Below the pieces are notes generated by a model that saw only the letters and a program-made list of their open reading frames with translations, was not told the DNA's origin and did no database searches. From a virus, in IMG/VR virus record IMGVR_UViG_3300025570_000088, positions 1-27,512 of that record: 27,512 bases of DNA, one strand, 5' to 3'. This document shows, piece by piece, positions 1-6,203 of the stretch; within the stretch, counting starts at the first letter, position 1; every line of letters starts with the position of its first letter. The translations under genes and the position numbers were made by a program.

Positions 1-51
1 AAATGTGAGTTCTGGGTTGTTGCTGGTGAATCGATCAATGTGGATTTTCAT
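1..51 (-). CDS. Partial small phage protein, N-terminus only
   Basis: An open frame starts with ATG at 51 and runs off the window edge after 17 codons (it begins MKIHIDRF). A strong GGAGGAG ribosome site lies just upstream, inside the end of the previous gene. The start overlaps that gene's TGA as TGATG, which implies translational coupling. Too little is present to assign a family. Confidence 0.6.
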   Translation of the reverse strand, partial: MKIHIDRFTSNNPELTF

Positions 52-266
52 CACTCACTCCTCCAATTAATCAACACTTGCAACAAATGCCATTCACCAT
101 GTGTCAGACTAAACTTCTCAACACCACTCTTGCGATCAATAACAATATCGTATCCTTCGCCGTTTGTCCACTCAGTGACTTCCATATAGTCATTGTCGCC
201 GCTCAGGTAGCAGTAACCTCTAAGTTCTGAGAATACTGTCCGTCTTTTATTTACTTTGATACTCAT
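51..266 (-). CDS. Small conserved-type phage protein, unknown function
   Basis: A 71-aa protein with no recognised enzyme motif. Its middle (DYMEVTEWTNGEGYDIVI) and end (SLTHGEWHLL) resemble small accessory proteins seen in other T4-like marine phages; this is from memory, not a search. A GTG three nucleotides upstream is in frame, but the ATG at 266 fits the GAGAGTGAGTG leader better. It is the first gene after the sigma-70 promoter at 297-325, so it is probably early. Its last codons carry the ribosome site of the next gene. Confidence 0.75.
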   Translation of the reverse strand: MSIKVNKRRTVFSELRGYCYLSGDNDYMEVTEWTNGEGYDIVIDRKSGVEKFSLTHGEWHLLQVLINWRSE

Positions 267-296
267 CACTCACTCTCTTCATTTGATTAGGGTACT

Positions 297-325
297 ATTA
301 TATCAAGAAAGCGAGAGGTTGTCAA
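297..325 (-). promoter_or_regulatory. Perfect sigma-70 promoter, cassette copy 1
   Basis: On the minus strand TTGACA (325-320) and TATAAT (302-297) are separated by 17 nt. It drives the 71-aa gene starting at 266. The -10 region and early transcript (TTGATATAATAGTACC) are nearly identical to the promoters at 5616 and 5878, so the three form one repeated early-promoter cassette. Confidence 0.93.
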
Positions 326-342
326 CAGTTTAACCATTTATC

Positions 343-750
343 TCATGAATGTTCGTCATCACTCAGGATTATACCATCTTGAATTTCGTAGTAGGTCTTG
401 GTATGATTGAAGTCGTTGTTTTCTAACCACTCTTCTTCGTCATCCCAATCATCAGTGTCAAGTGCTTCATCCATCTTCTCGGTGTCGCCCATCGAATCTT
501 CGGAGCATACATCATACACTGAATCAAATTCCCATTCTGAAAACTCGTCAATCTGAATATCTTCGCCTTCTAGTGCTGCCTGAAGTGTATCACATTCGTC
601 CCAGTCTTGAGGCGTGATAAAGAATGCGCCATTCCGATATACCTGTTCTAACCAGATTTCATCACCATTCTCATGCTGATAGTTCTCTGAGACTCTTACA
701 CACTTTTTGTTTGCCGCTTCAATCTTATAGGTCTTATCTGGTACTATCAT
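343..750 (-). CDS. Acidic hypothetical phage protein
   Basis: A 135-aa very acidic protein. The N-terminal half looks folded (YKIEAANKKCVRV, NGAFFITPQDW). The region around residues 85-120 is an Asp/Glu-rich stretch (TDDWDDEEEWLENND). An upstream in-frame ATG at 759 exists, but the ATG at 750 is better spaced from the purine-rich GAGAAG. The gene overlaps the end of the preceding gene, so the two are co-transcribed. Such acidity could fit a DNA mimic or an inhibitor of a DNA-binding host protein, but that is speculation. No family is recognised with confidence. Confidence 0.75.
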   Translation of the reverse strand: MIVPDKTYKIEAANKKCVRVSENYQHENGDEIWLEQVYRNGAFFITPQDWDECDTLQAALEGEDIQIDEFSEWEFDSVYDVCSEDSMGDTEKMDEALDTDDWDDEEEWLENNDFNHTKTYYEIQDGIILSDDEHS

Positions 751-1108
751 GCTTCTCATTCTCTACAAATATTTTAAGGGTTTGTCCATCATCTTGTACA
801 GAATGTGATACACTCTCTAATCCATAACCAAGATAAGAACGTCCATCATCATCAATGACTTCTACTCGGGTCACATCTTTCCATTCATGCTCAGAGGGAT
901 ATTCGAACCTTTCTTCGTCAGTTACAATCTCAATATGTTCATTGGGTTTTATACAGTAACCTGTCGCCTGCAAGAAATACTTAAACTGTTCTAGCATATC
1001 ATGTAGAGGAACATCACGATCAGTAATAGAAAACTCTATGTGATTGTTGACCGAACTGCCTAGATCACACTCATACGGTGTAGATATAAATTGGTAGTAA
1101 GGTTTCAT
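734..1108 (-). CDS. Hypothetical phage protein
   Basis: A 124-aa protein containing a segment (VPLHDMLEQFKYFLQATGY) of a kind found in many unknown proteins of tailed phages, where a short helix precedes FLxAxGY. No catalytic motif is visible. The start overlaps the stop of the upstream gene as ATGA, so it is translationally coupled. It belongs to the run of small accessory genes from metK to the left edge. Confidence 0.78.
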   Translation of the reverse strand: MKPYYQFISTPYECDLGSSVNNHIEFSITDRDVPLHDMLEQFKYFLQATGYCIKPNEHIEIVTDEERFEYPSEHEWKDVTRVEVIDDDGRSYLGYGLESVSHSVQDDGQTLKIFVENEKHDSTR

Positions 1109-1392
1109 TTAGTATAGTCCTCGATCAAAGTTATTCCAATCTCAGTAAGACGCTCTTCGCTTATGTCACTAAGGCATTCATTATCTTCTCGAAACATTTC
1201 GATTGCCTCTTCTTTATCAGATAATACTCTATGAGATGTTATCATTTCACCTAAATGCTCCTGAGAAAACTCTTTCGCTTCCTCCATAACTACAGTATCC
1301 AGCGCCCACTCTTTCGGATCATTGTCATTCAATTCGACACAATATCTCATACGATAGGTGCTGATACAATCAACCATAACAAACTTACTCAT
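1105..1392 (-). CDS. Hypothetical phage protein
   Basis: A 95-aa acidic protein. It has a mixed alpha/beta pattern with a block KEFSQEHLGEMITSHRVLS, which resembles a small family I associate with T4-like cyanophages (DTV...KEFSQ...GE.I). Function is unknown. The start is supported by GGGGAG a few bases upstream, in the last codons of the preceding gene, which it overlaps by 8 nt. Confidence 0.78.
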   Translation of the reverse strand: MSKFVMVDCISTYRMRYCVELNDNDPKEWALDTVVMEEAKEFSQEHLGEMITSHRVLSDKEEAIEMFREDNECLSDISEERLTEIGITLIEDYTK

Positions 1393-1588
1393 TAGGTTCT
1401 CCCCACACTTCTGATAAATGTTCTTGTGATAATTCCATATAGTATGCGCCAGGATAATGTCTTAGGCATCGATACGCTTGCTTTCTTACTTCACTCGGCA
1501 CTCTAGGTGTTGATTTCGGGTTCAATAAGTCTAACAAAAACTGTCTAGTATTATTAACTGCCCAGGTTCTTTCACATGGCATTGTCAT
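1385..1588 (-). CDS. BPSL0761-like protein, unknown function
   Basis: A 67-aa protein whose pattern MTMPxERTxAVxxTRxFL...TPRVPxxVRxxAxxxLRHYP matches the small BPSL0761 family known from proteobacterial chromosomes. The ERT, TR-FL and LRHYP blocks are visible at residues 6-8, 14-18 and 42-46. No biochemical role is established for the family. The start is strongly supported by GGAGGT eight bases upstream, inside the dCMP deaminase gene, which it overlaps by 17 nt. The recognition is from memory and would need a profile search. Confidence 0.8.
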   Translation of the reverse strand: MTMPCERTWAVNNTRQFLLDLLNPKSTPRVPSEVRKQAYRCLRHYPGAYYMELSQEHLSEVWGEPNE

Positions 1589-2027
1589 ACTGAATTACCT
1601 CCACACCACAATCAATTAGAAACTGCTTGCCGCTGCCCTTACTTGCAACATACTCGGTATCAACATAGACGGTATCGATACCACTCTGATATATTAACTT
1701 AGCACATTCCATGCAAGGAGTGTGAGTACAGAATAGAGTTGCACCTTTACTTGATTCGGAACTACGTGCAACCTTGGTGATTGCATTCGCTTCAGCATGA
1801 AGAACTTCGGGTCGCGACTTAGTATAGGATTTCTCTCTACCAAATTCATTTGCGTAAACTTGATGTTCACACACATTATCCCAACCTGAAGGCATACCAT
1901 TATAACCAATAGAAATGATACGATCATCTTTTACAATGATCGCTCCCACTTGTAATCTCTTTGCAGTGCTTAACTGTGCAAATCTATGTGCAGTATCCAT
2001 ATATGCTTTCACGAACTTTTCTTTCAT
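1572..2027 (-). CDS. cd: dCMP deaminase
   Basis: A 151-aa zinc-dependent cytidylate deaminase, close in length to the family. It converts dCMP to dUMP for dTTP synthesis during phage replication. The zinc and catalytic sites are intact: HAE at about residues 77-79 (His ligand, catalytic Glu) and PCxxC at about 104-108 (two Cys ligands). The block GYNGMPSGWDN is typical of the dCMP rather than the free-nucleoside branch. A GTG three codons upstream is in frame, but the ATG at 2027 is better spaced from AGGTG. It starts one base after the metK stop, so the two are co-expressed. Confidence 0.95.
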   Translation of the reverse strand: MKEKFVKAYMDTAHRFAQLSTAKRLQVGAIIVKDDRIISIGYNGMPSGWDNVCEHQVYANEFGREKSYTKSRPEVLHAEANAITKVARSSESSKGATLFCTHTPCMECAKLIYQSGIDTVYVDTEYVASKGSGKQFLIDCGVEVIQYDNAM

Positions 2028-2028
2028 A

Positions 2029-3144
2029 TTATTCACCTAAGTCTAAATCAAGTCTTTCCCATGGTAAGTCTGCTTTGCCGAAATGACCATAGTTAGTAGT
2101 AAGTTCTAATTGTAACATAAACAGGTCGAACTTGTCAATGATTCCTTTTGGTGTTAGGTCAACTTTTTCACGAATCAATGCCGCTAGATCGTTTCTAATC
2201 TTACCGTCAGCAAATACGTGTAGACTTGTTGGTTCTTTCACACCAATCGCATAACTTAATTGAACAGTACAAGTGTCAGCAAAGGTTGAGGCAACAATGT
2301 TTTTAGCAAGATATCTCGCCATATATGCACCACTTCTATCGACTTTAGTACAGTCTTTACCGCTAAACGCTCCACCTCCGTGCGGTGCGTACCCTCCGTA
2401 GGTGTCTACGATGATCTTTCGACCAGTTACGCCTGTATCACCATCTGGACCACCAATGATGAATCTACCAGTCGGATTGATTAAGAACTCTGTATCTTCA
2501 TCGAAGTAACCAGTAATTGCCCGCTTGACAATCTGGGTGATGAACGTCCGAATAATATCGAATGGATAGTCTTCTGTGTGTTGACTACTACAAACAACTT
2601 TACTAATGCGTAGAGGAGTGCCATCATCGCTGTACTCCATCGTCACCTGTGCTTTAGCATCAGGACCCAGATATTCAGCACGACCACTCTTTCGCTCTTC
2701 GGTCAATAGTTGAAGTATCTTGTGACTGTGATATATCGCACTCGGCATATAGTCTTCGGTCTCGGTACACGCATAACCAAACATCAAACCCTGATCGCCA
2801 GCACCAAAGTCATCAGTGCCTAAAGCAATATCAGGACTCTGTCCATGAATAAGATTGACAACCTCTAGCGTATCCCAATGAAAATTATCTTGCTCGTAAC
2901 CAATGTCTGCCACAACACTACGAACAATACTCTCAATTGTGTGCCGAGTTTTCATCGACATAGGATTAGCACTCTTGTATTCGCCTGCAACTACCACTGT
3001 ATTGCTAGTCACCAGGGTTTCGATTGCCGCACGATTGTTTGGGTTCTTATCAATAAGAAAACTTGCGATACTATCAGATATAAGATCCGCTATTTTATCT
3101 GGATGTCCTTCGCTAACACTCTCACTGGTAAACTCATAACTCAT
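2029..3144 (-). CDS. metK: S-adenosylmethionine synthetase (MetK)
   Basis: A 371-aa, essentially full-length methionine adenosyltransferase (the bacterial enzyme is about 384 aa), making S-adenosylmethionine from methionine and ATP. The family blocks are intact: FTSESVSEGHPDK near the N-terminus with the catalytic His, GAGDQGLMFGYA in the middle, and the glycine-rich phosphate loop GGGAFSGKD. An ATG at 3153 is in frame, but AAGGA sits directly against it and is correctly spaced for the ATG at 3144, giving the usual MSYEFTSESV start. MetK is rare in phages. It precedes dCMP deaminase, and two SAM-dependent methyltransferase genes occur elsewhere in this window. There is no sign of decay. Confidence 0.97.
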   Translation of the reverse strand: MSYEFTSESVSEGHPDKIADLISDSIASFLIDKNPNNRAAIETLVTSNTVVVAGEYKSANPMSMKTRHTIESIVRSVVADIGYEQDNFHWDTLEVVNLIHGQSPDIALGTDDFGAGDQGLMFGYACTETEDYMPSAIYHSHKILQLLTEERKSGRAEYLGPDAKAQVTMEYSDDGTPLRISKVVCSSQHTEDYPFDIIRTFITQIVKRAITGYFDEDTEFLINPTGRFIIGGPDGDTGVTGRKIIVDTYGGYAPHGGGAFSGKDCTKVDRSGAYMARYLAKNIVASTFADTCTVQLSYAIGVKEPTSLHVFADGKIRNDLAALIREKVDLTPKGIIDKFDLFMLQLELTTNYGHFGKADLPWERLDLDLGE

Positions 3145-3253
3145 ATTCTTCATCCTTACTTTTTATTTTATCTATTAGATACAACAATTCCTCTATTGAT
3201 TGTTGATCTCCTTCGTTATTAGTGTCTATCTCGATTTCCATTTTGATGATCAT
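3134..3253 (-). CDS. Small acidic ORF upstream of metK
   Basis: A 39-codon open frame running from an ATGA overlap with the previous gene into the first codons of metK. The product is acidic and protein-like (IEIDTNNEGDQQSIEELL). There is no strong ribosome site, so translation would rely on coupling; an internal ATG at 3241 is an alternative start. It fills an otherwise empty gap in a densely packed operon. No family is assigned. Confidence 0.5.
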   Translation of the reverse strand: MIIKMEIEIDTNNEGDQQSIEELLYLIDKIKSKDEEYEL

Positions 3254-3450
3254 ACACTGTACCAAGACCTTACTAAAGTCAGTGCAGAGATATACTCTTG
3301 CATGTGTACAGCATCTTTTGCTTGATCGTCATCGAATATCGCTAGACCACCATTAGTAATATTTTCTTCGAAGTCTTCAATCTGGCGCGTCAACTCTTGG
3401 ACCATGATAACATCGACCTGTTCTGGTTCTAACTCAATATTAATCGACAT
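3250..3450 (-). CDS. Small conserved-type phage protein, unknown
   Basis: A 66-aa acidic protein. It has a helical segment (QVDVIMVQELTRQIEDF) and a C-terminus ending in LVRSWYS. This helix-gap-helix pattern resembles small unknown proteins in other T4-like phages. AAGGTG is well placed upstream of the ATG. It overlaps the co-chaperonin gene by 11 nt and is probably co-translated with it. No function is proposed. Confidence 0.78.
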   Translation of the reverse strand: MSINIELEPEQVDVIMVQELTRQIEDFEENITNGGLAIFDDDQAKDAVHMQEYISALTLVRSWYSV

Positions 3451-3718
3451 CGAGAATCACCTTAACATGTTCGTAATGAACAACCGCTAACTTTACACCA
3501 TCACTTTCAAATGGCATTGCTTTAGTCCAATCAAGAATCACTTTGATTCCCGGAACAATAAAATCACAACCACCGCCTACAGACACAACTTCACCAGGTT
3601 TATTACCCGTTGTAATATCACCTGTGAGAATAATACCACTCGCCAATTCAGTATCTGGCGCTGCCACTTCCTTTACTACTACAAAATTATTTAACGCTAA
3701 AATTTTACTCATCATCAT
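3440..3718 (-). CDS. GroES/gp31-like co-chaperonin
   Basis: A 92-aa protein with GroES-type organisation. It has an N-terminal beta segment (NNFVVVKE), a mobile loop SGIILTG around residues 27-33 that matches the GroEL-binding GGIVLTG loop of GroES (IIL in place of IVL), then GEVVSVG and a C-terminal segment with HYEHVKVIL. In T4 the equivalent gp31 replaces host GroES so that GroEL can fold the major capsid protein; the same role is likely here but inferred. Three tandem ATGs (3718, 3715, 3712) leave the exact start open. The upstream membrane ORF ends inside this gene. Confidence 0.87.
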   Translation of the reverse strand: MMMSKILALNNFVVVKEVAAPDTELASGIILTGDITTGNKPGEVVSVGGGCDFIVPGIKVILDWTKAMPFESDGVKLAVVHYEHVKVILDVD

Positions 3719-3812
3719 CTTCTCTTAAATCAAATGCTAACCATGCGAACAACAGAACAGTAAAAAATACGATTCCTATATTATGTCCACTACCTAAATC
3801 ACCCAGTTCCAT
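3705..3812 (-). CDS. 35-aa single-pass membrane peptide
   Basis: A short ORF starting at an ATG embedded in the end of the upstream gene (ATG overlapping its last codons), with AAGGA about 9 nt upstream. The product has a polar N-terminus, a clear hydrophobic segment (IGIVFFTVLLFAWLAF, residues 12-27) and an acidic tail. It ends inside the start of the co-chaperonin gene. It is likely a small inner-membrane protein of unknown role. Confidence 0.65.
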   Translation of the reverse strand: MELGDLGSGHNIGIVFFTVLLFAWLAFDLREDDDE

Positions 3813-3996
3813 CACTCTCGTCCTTCTCATCTTCAACTGATTTTCTCGTGTACGCTACAGGATCACGGAAGAACGACCTTTCGTCTTCATCTAAAATTTC
3901 TTCCCAGTATGCTCTACAAAACCATTTCATGAAAAGTACAAACTTATACGAGCAATAGATTACGATGGGCACCATAACCCAATCCATAACACTCAT
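3799..3996 (-). CDS. Small membrane-anchored protein
   Basis: A 65-aa protein with an N-terminal hydrophobic helix (VMVPIVIYCSYKFVLFM, about residues 7-23), then basic and aromatic residues and a charged cytoplasmic-type tail. GGAGG precedes the ATG and is itself part of the last codons (RRV) of the UDP-glucose-dehydrogenase-like gene, so translation is coupled. The family is unknown. It pairs with the next 35-aa membrane peptide. Confidence 0.75.
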   Translation of the reverse strand: MSVMDWVMVPIVIYCSYKFVLFMKWFCRAYWEEILDEDERSFFRDPVAYTRKSVEDEKDESDGTG

Positions 3997-3998
3997 TA

Positions 3999-4805
3999 TT
4001 ATACCCTCCTATTTCTACTATTTGCTTCAATTACATTTTCTAGGAACGTCATATCAGTTCCCAAATCATTTCCCACTTCTAACATCGCGCTCATGTCTTT
4101 GGGGAAACAATGTCCACCGTAACCGAACTCGCCATCAGGACCAGGCACTTGTGTGTGAGAGTCAGATACTCTCGGATCTAAACATAACGCATCAATAATA
4201 CAATCATAGTCTGCGCCACCATCGCCATGACTGCCACCTCTATAATCATCGAGTACTTGCCACATCTGATTAAAGAATGATACTTTGGTTGCCAGATAAC
4301 AGTTGAGGAAGTATTTGGTGAATGCTGCCTGAGATGCTGTACTCAAGAATCGAACATCTTTCAGATTAGGCATAACTGGTTTAAGCAGTTCGTGCCAATA
4401 TCTCATCTCACCACCACCGTAGACCGCAAACTCTGAATCCGTGAAGTCTTTGAGATAGTTGAAACTAGTCGTACCACGAATGTACTCAGGACTAAATGTG
4501 ATGTTTTCATCACGAGAGTCAAAGAAGACTGGATCAGTTGTTGACTTCACCAAATACTTTGTACCGCCATACTTAGCAAACACCTCTTCTAATGCAGTCG
4601 TATCACACTTGCCGTCATCTCCCTGAGGAGTAGCAACACACACGATTACACCTTCGACGATTACATCCTCATCGACATAGAGACCCTTGTAAGGATCATC
4701 GATAAGAAGTTCAATCTTAGGATGTTCTTTTAGTGCCGCGTGTATCGCTTGACCTACTGGACCATAACCAGCAATTATAATTTTCTTTTTCAATTTATTC
4801 GTCAC
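3999..4805 (-). CDS. UDP-glucose 6-dehydrogenase-like protein with catalytic motifs
   Basis: A 268-aa member of the UDP-glucose/GDP-mannose dehydrogenase family, which oxidises sugar nucleotides to uronic acids with NAD. It keeps the NAD loop GYGPVG near residue 15, the substrate-site SPEY, the Lys/Asn helix (TKYFLNCYLATK) and the catalytic GGHCFPKD with Cys near residue 233. It ends about 35 residues after this Cys. The C-terminal sugar-nucleotide domain of standard enzymes (about 400 aa or more) is therefore missing, and the substrate is uncertain. The ORF opens with GTG at 4805; a TTG at 4793 is better spaced from AGGTG and would give a start at MKKKIII. A degenerate relative lies at 10729-11727. 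Confidence 0.88.
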   Translation of the reverse strand: MTNKLKKKIIIAGYGPVGQAIHAALKEHPKIELLIDDPYKGLYVDEDVIVEGVIVCVATPQGDDGKCDTTALEEVFAKYGGTKYLVKSTTDPVFFDSRDENITFSPEYIRGTTSFNYLKDFTDSEFAVYGGGEMRYWHELLKPVMPNLKDVRFLSTASQAAFTKYFLNCYLATKVSFFNQMWQVLDDYRGGSHGDGGADYDCIIDALCLDPRVSDSHTQVPGPDGEFGYGGHCFPKDMSAMLEVGNDLGTDMTFLENVIEANSRNRRV

Positions 4806-4944
4806 CTAGAAAGTTCTCTATTTTGTCGCCGCCTACATTATCTATATTGGTGCTTAATCTGTACAAATGCTTGAGCAAATAGTAATACGTGTCCCAGATT
4901 AACATGGGTAGAAAAATCATTATAACTTTATGTTGTCGTTTCAT
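4795..4944 (-). CDS. 49-aa small membrane-type ORF
   Basis: A short ORF that starts at an ATGA overlap with the 28-aa ORF before it and ends at the start of the dehydrogenase-like gene. The product has a basic N-terminus (MKRQHK), a hydrophobic stretch (VIMIFLPMLIW) and a Tyr-rich segment followed by an acidic tail. It fits a single-pass membrane peptide. The stop/start chaining supports real translation. Function is unknown. Confidence 0.55.
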   Translation of the reverse strand: MKRQHKVIMIFLPMLIWDTYYYLLKHLYRLSTNIDNVGGDKIENFLGDE

Positions 4945-5027
4945 AATAAACCACCCGCCTTAAGAACCCACATTGCACCATAACCAATCATAAAACCAAC
5001 ACTAAATCTAATTATCGTACTAATCAT
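4941..5027 (-). CDS. 28-aa hydrophobic micro-protein
   Basis: A very short ORF, mostly hydrophobic (begins MISTIIRFSVGFMIGYG). It is joined at both ends by ATGA overlaps to neighbouring small ORFs. AAGGA lies about 7 nt upstream of its ATG. It is probably a membrane micro-protein. The support is the overlap pattern, the ribosome site and the composition. Confidence 0.55.
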   Translation of the reverse strand: MISTIIRFSVGFMIGYGAMWVLKAGGLL

Positions 5028-5173
5028 GATACATCCTTTTCATAGATTTCAATATTCTCAGCAGGAACATTCAGCGCAATCAAGTTGCGCTTCATCTGCT
5101 CGGGATCTGCTACGTTCCACACAATGTGTCTCTCACCTAAACTATCAGTCCATTCGAGATTCATCACGTACAT
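5024..5173 (-). CDS. 49-aa hypothetical protein
   Basis: A short ORF starting one base after the stop of the conserved gene at 5175-5579. The product is soluble and acidic, with a protein-like pattern (LEWTDSLGERHIVWNVAD, then NVPAENIEIYE). The next ORF overlaps its stop as ATGA. No separate strong ribosome site is seen, so re-initiation from the upstream gene is likely. The family is unknown. Confidence 0.6.
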   Translation of the reverse strand: MYVMNLEWTDSLGERHIVWNVADPEQMKRNLIALNVPAENIEIYEKDVS

Positions 5174-5174
5174 T

Positions 5175-5579
5175 TTATGCCGCCTTCTTCAGTTCAAGGG
5201 GAGTATAGATGTAAGGAGTGTTGTAGGTTCCAACATTCATAGAGAGGTAGTGACTGACGTGGAAGTAATCAGTCATTGCATCAGATTCATCGAAGAAGTC
5301 TGGTCCTTTCATCGCATCTTTCAGTTCAGTCAGGAACGCAACAACAGTGGCATCATCATAGTTCTCTTTGATCCAGTGTTCGTTGACTTGAATGTAATCA
5401 CGCGGTCCGTACTCACTGACAGGCAAAGCACCGAGGATGTCTAACGCACCACTCTTGATGTTTACAACCAAAACGCTGTGGTGACGAACGGCAATGCTAC
5501 CTTTCATGTTGTACTTCTTGAGGACTGCTTTGATAGCAGGAGCGAATTCTTTTTTCATTTCTTGACTTACATACGCCAT
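5175..5579 (-). CDS. Conserved phage protein of unknown function
   Basis: A 134-aa protein beginning MAYVSQEMKKEFAPAIKAVL, a pattern I recognise from a family widespread in tailed phages and some mobile elements. Other family-like blocks are SIAVRHHSVLVVNI and DAMTDYFHVSHYLSMNVG. No catalytic role is known to me. An in-frame ATG two codons upstream exists, but GAGAG is spaced correctly only for the ATG at 5579. It has its own perfect sigma-70 promoter at 5616-5644, so it is probably made early and strongly. Confidence 0.85.
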   Translation of the reverse strand: MAYVSQEMKKEFAPAIKAVLKKYNMKGSIAVRHHSVLVVNIKSGALDILGALPVSEYGPRDYIQVNEHWIKENYDDATVVAFLTELKDAMKGPDFFDESDAMTDYFHVSHYLSMNVGTYNTPYIYTPLELKKAA

Positions 5580-5615
5580 AATCATATCTCTCAGTAATCG
5601 TTCGAATCAGGTGCT

Positions 5616-5644
5616 ATTATATCAATGTTTGCTTGGTATGTCAA
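5616..5644 (-). promoter_or_regulatory. Perfect sigma-70 promoter, cassette copy 2
   Basis: TTGACA (5644-5639), a 17-nt spacer and TATAAT (5621-5616) on the minus strand. It lies immediately after the 65-aa gene and drives the conserved gene at 5175-5579. From the -10 through the leader to the GAGAGAT ribosome site it matches the promoter at 5878. Confidence 0.94.
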
Positions 5645-5646
5645 CA

Positions 5647-5844
5647 CTATCCACATTTATTTAATGAATAGTCATCATTCATAGAATTTATATATCGATC
5701 AAGAATAATCGCGGTCTCCAGTGCATTGGTGATGCGCATGTACTCACTGTTGTAGTACGTTTTGTTGTATGCAGGAATACCTTCCATACCTTCGATAAGC
5801 ATCATTAAGTCATTACATAAGTTACTGATTTCACTATTAAACAT
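5647..5844 (-). CDS. Small hypothetical early protein
   Basis: A 65-aa mostly helical protein (EISNLCNDLMMLIEGMEG, then NALETAIILDRYINSM). An upstream in-frame TTG exists, but the ATG at 5844 follows GAGAG at correct spacing, exactly as in the sister cassette gene. It is a single-gene unit with its own promoter upstream (5878-5906), and the next promoter begins right after its stop. The family is unknown. Confidence 0.75.
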   Translation of the reverse strand: MFNSEISNLCNDLMMLIEGMEGIPAYNKTYYNSEYMRITNALETAIILDRYINSMNDDYSLNKCG

Positions 5845-5877
5845 AATTACATCTCTCAATCAATCGAATCAGGTGCT

Positions 5878-5906
5878 ATTATATCAAAAAAGGGAACCGC
5901 TGTCAA
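5878..5906 (-). promoter_or_regulatory. Perfect sigma-70 promoter nested in a terminator, cassette copy 3
   Basis: TTGACA (5906-5901), 17 nt, TATAAT (5883-5878) on the minus strand, driving the 65-aa gene. The -35 hexamer lies in the loop of the terminator hairpin at 5886-5916, and the terminator's T-run forms part of the spacer. The transcript start region (ATAGCACCTGATTCGA) is the same as in copy 2. Confidence 0.93.
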
Positions 5907-5916
5907 CAGTTCCCTT
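5886..5916 (-). terminator. Intrinsic terminator overlapping a promoter
   Basis: An 8-bp stem (AAGGGAAC at 5916-5909 pairing with GTTCCCTT at 5897-5890, minus-strand reading) with an 11-nt loop, followed by T residues to 5886. It ends the operon of the WYL_2-like gene. The same bases carry the -35 and part of the spacer of the next promoter. Confidence 0.85.
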
Positions 5917-5945
5917 AGATTGTTTTATTATAACAACATAACTTC

Positions 5946-6203
5946 TTATGCTTCGGGCGGATAACCCTTGTACCAGTCAGTCACAGTATCAACTCTGAAA
6001 GAACGCCACGCTTCTTTGTCTAATGACCAGACTGCGTAGTGATCACTCTCGGACTTCTGCTCTAGTATCTCAGGTACATTATCTTGAGACAATGCTCGAT
6101 TAAGGGTGCATGGCATGATTCTTGTGCCACCATCATTAATCTTCTCGAACTGAACTGTAACTACACCTTCTTGTGCTGCTTTTAAAAACTCATCTTTATT
6201 CAT
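5946..6203 (-). CDS. WYL_2/DUF2693-type SH3-barrel protein
   Basis: An 85-aa protein with the pattern VVTVQFEKINDGGTRIMPCTL followed at the end by VWSLDKEAWRSFRVDTV. This is the signature I associate with the Sm/SH3-barrel family WYL_2 (DUF2693), common in T4-like phages. T4-like members have no firmly established function; the fold suggests nucleic-acid or protein binding. It overlaps the MazG-like gene as ATGA and is the last gene before the terminator at 5886-5916. Confidence 0.75.
   Translation of the reverse strand: MNKDEFLKAAQEGVVTVQFEKINDGGTRIMPCTLNRALSQDNVPEILEQKSESDHYAVWSLDKEAWRSFRVDTVTDWYKGYPPEA

Noticed and set aside
2878-3222. Plus-strand open frames opposite metK (up to 114 codons)
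   Set aside because: They are mirror frames of a conserved gene with intact motifs on the minus strand, have low-complexity hydrophobic translations and no ribosome site. The same applies to the other plus-strand frames in the window.
5927-5932. Another TATAAT with TGT before it, on the minus strand
   Set aside because: There is no matching -35 at 16-18 nt, and it lies just before the terminator, so any transcript would stop at once. Probably chance in AT-rich sequence.
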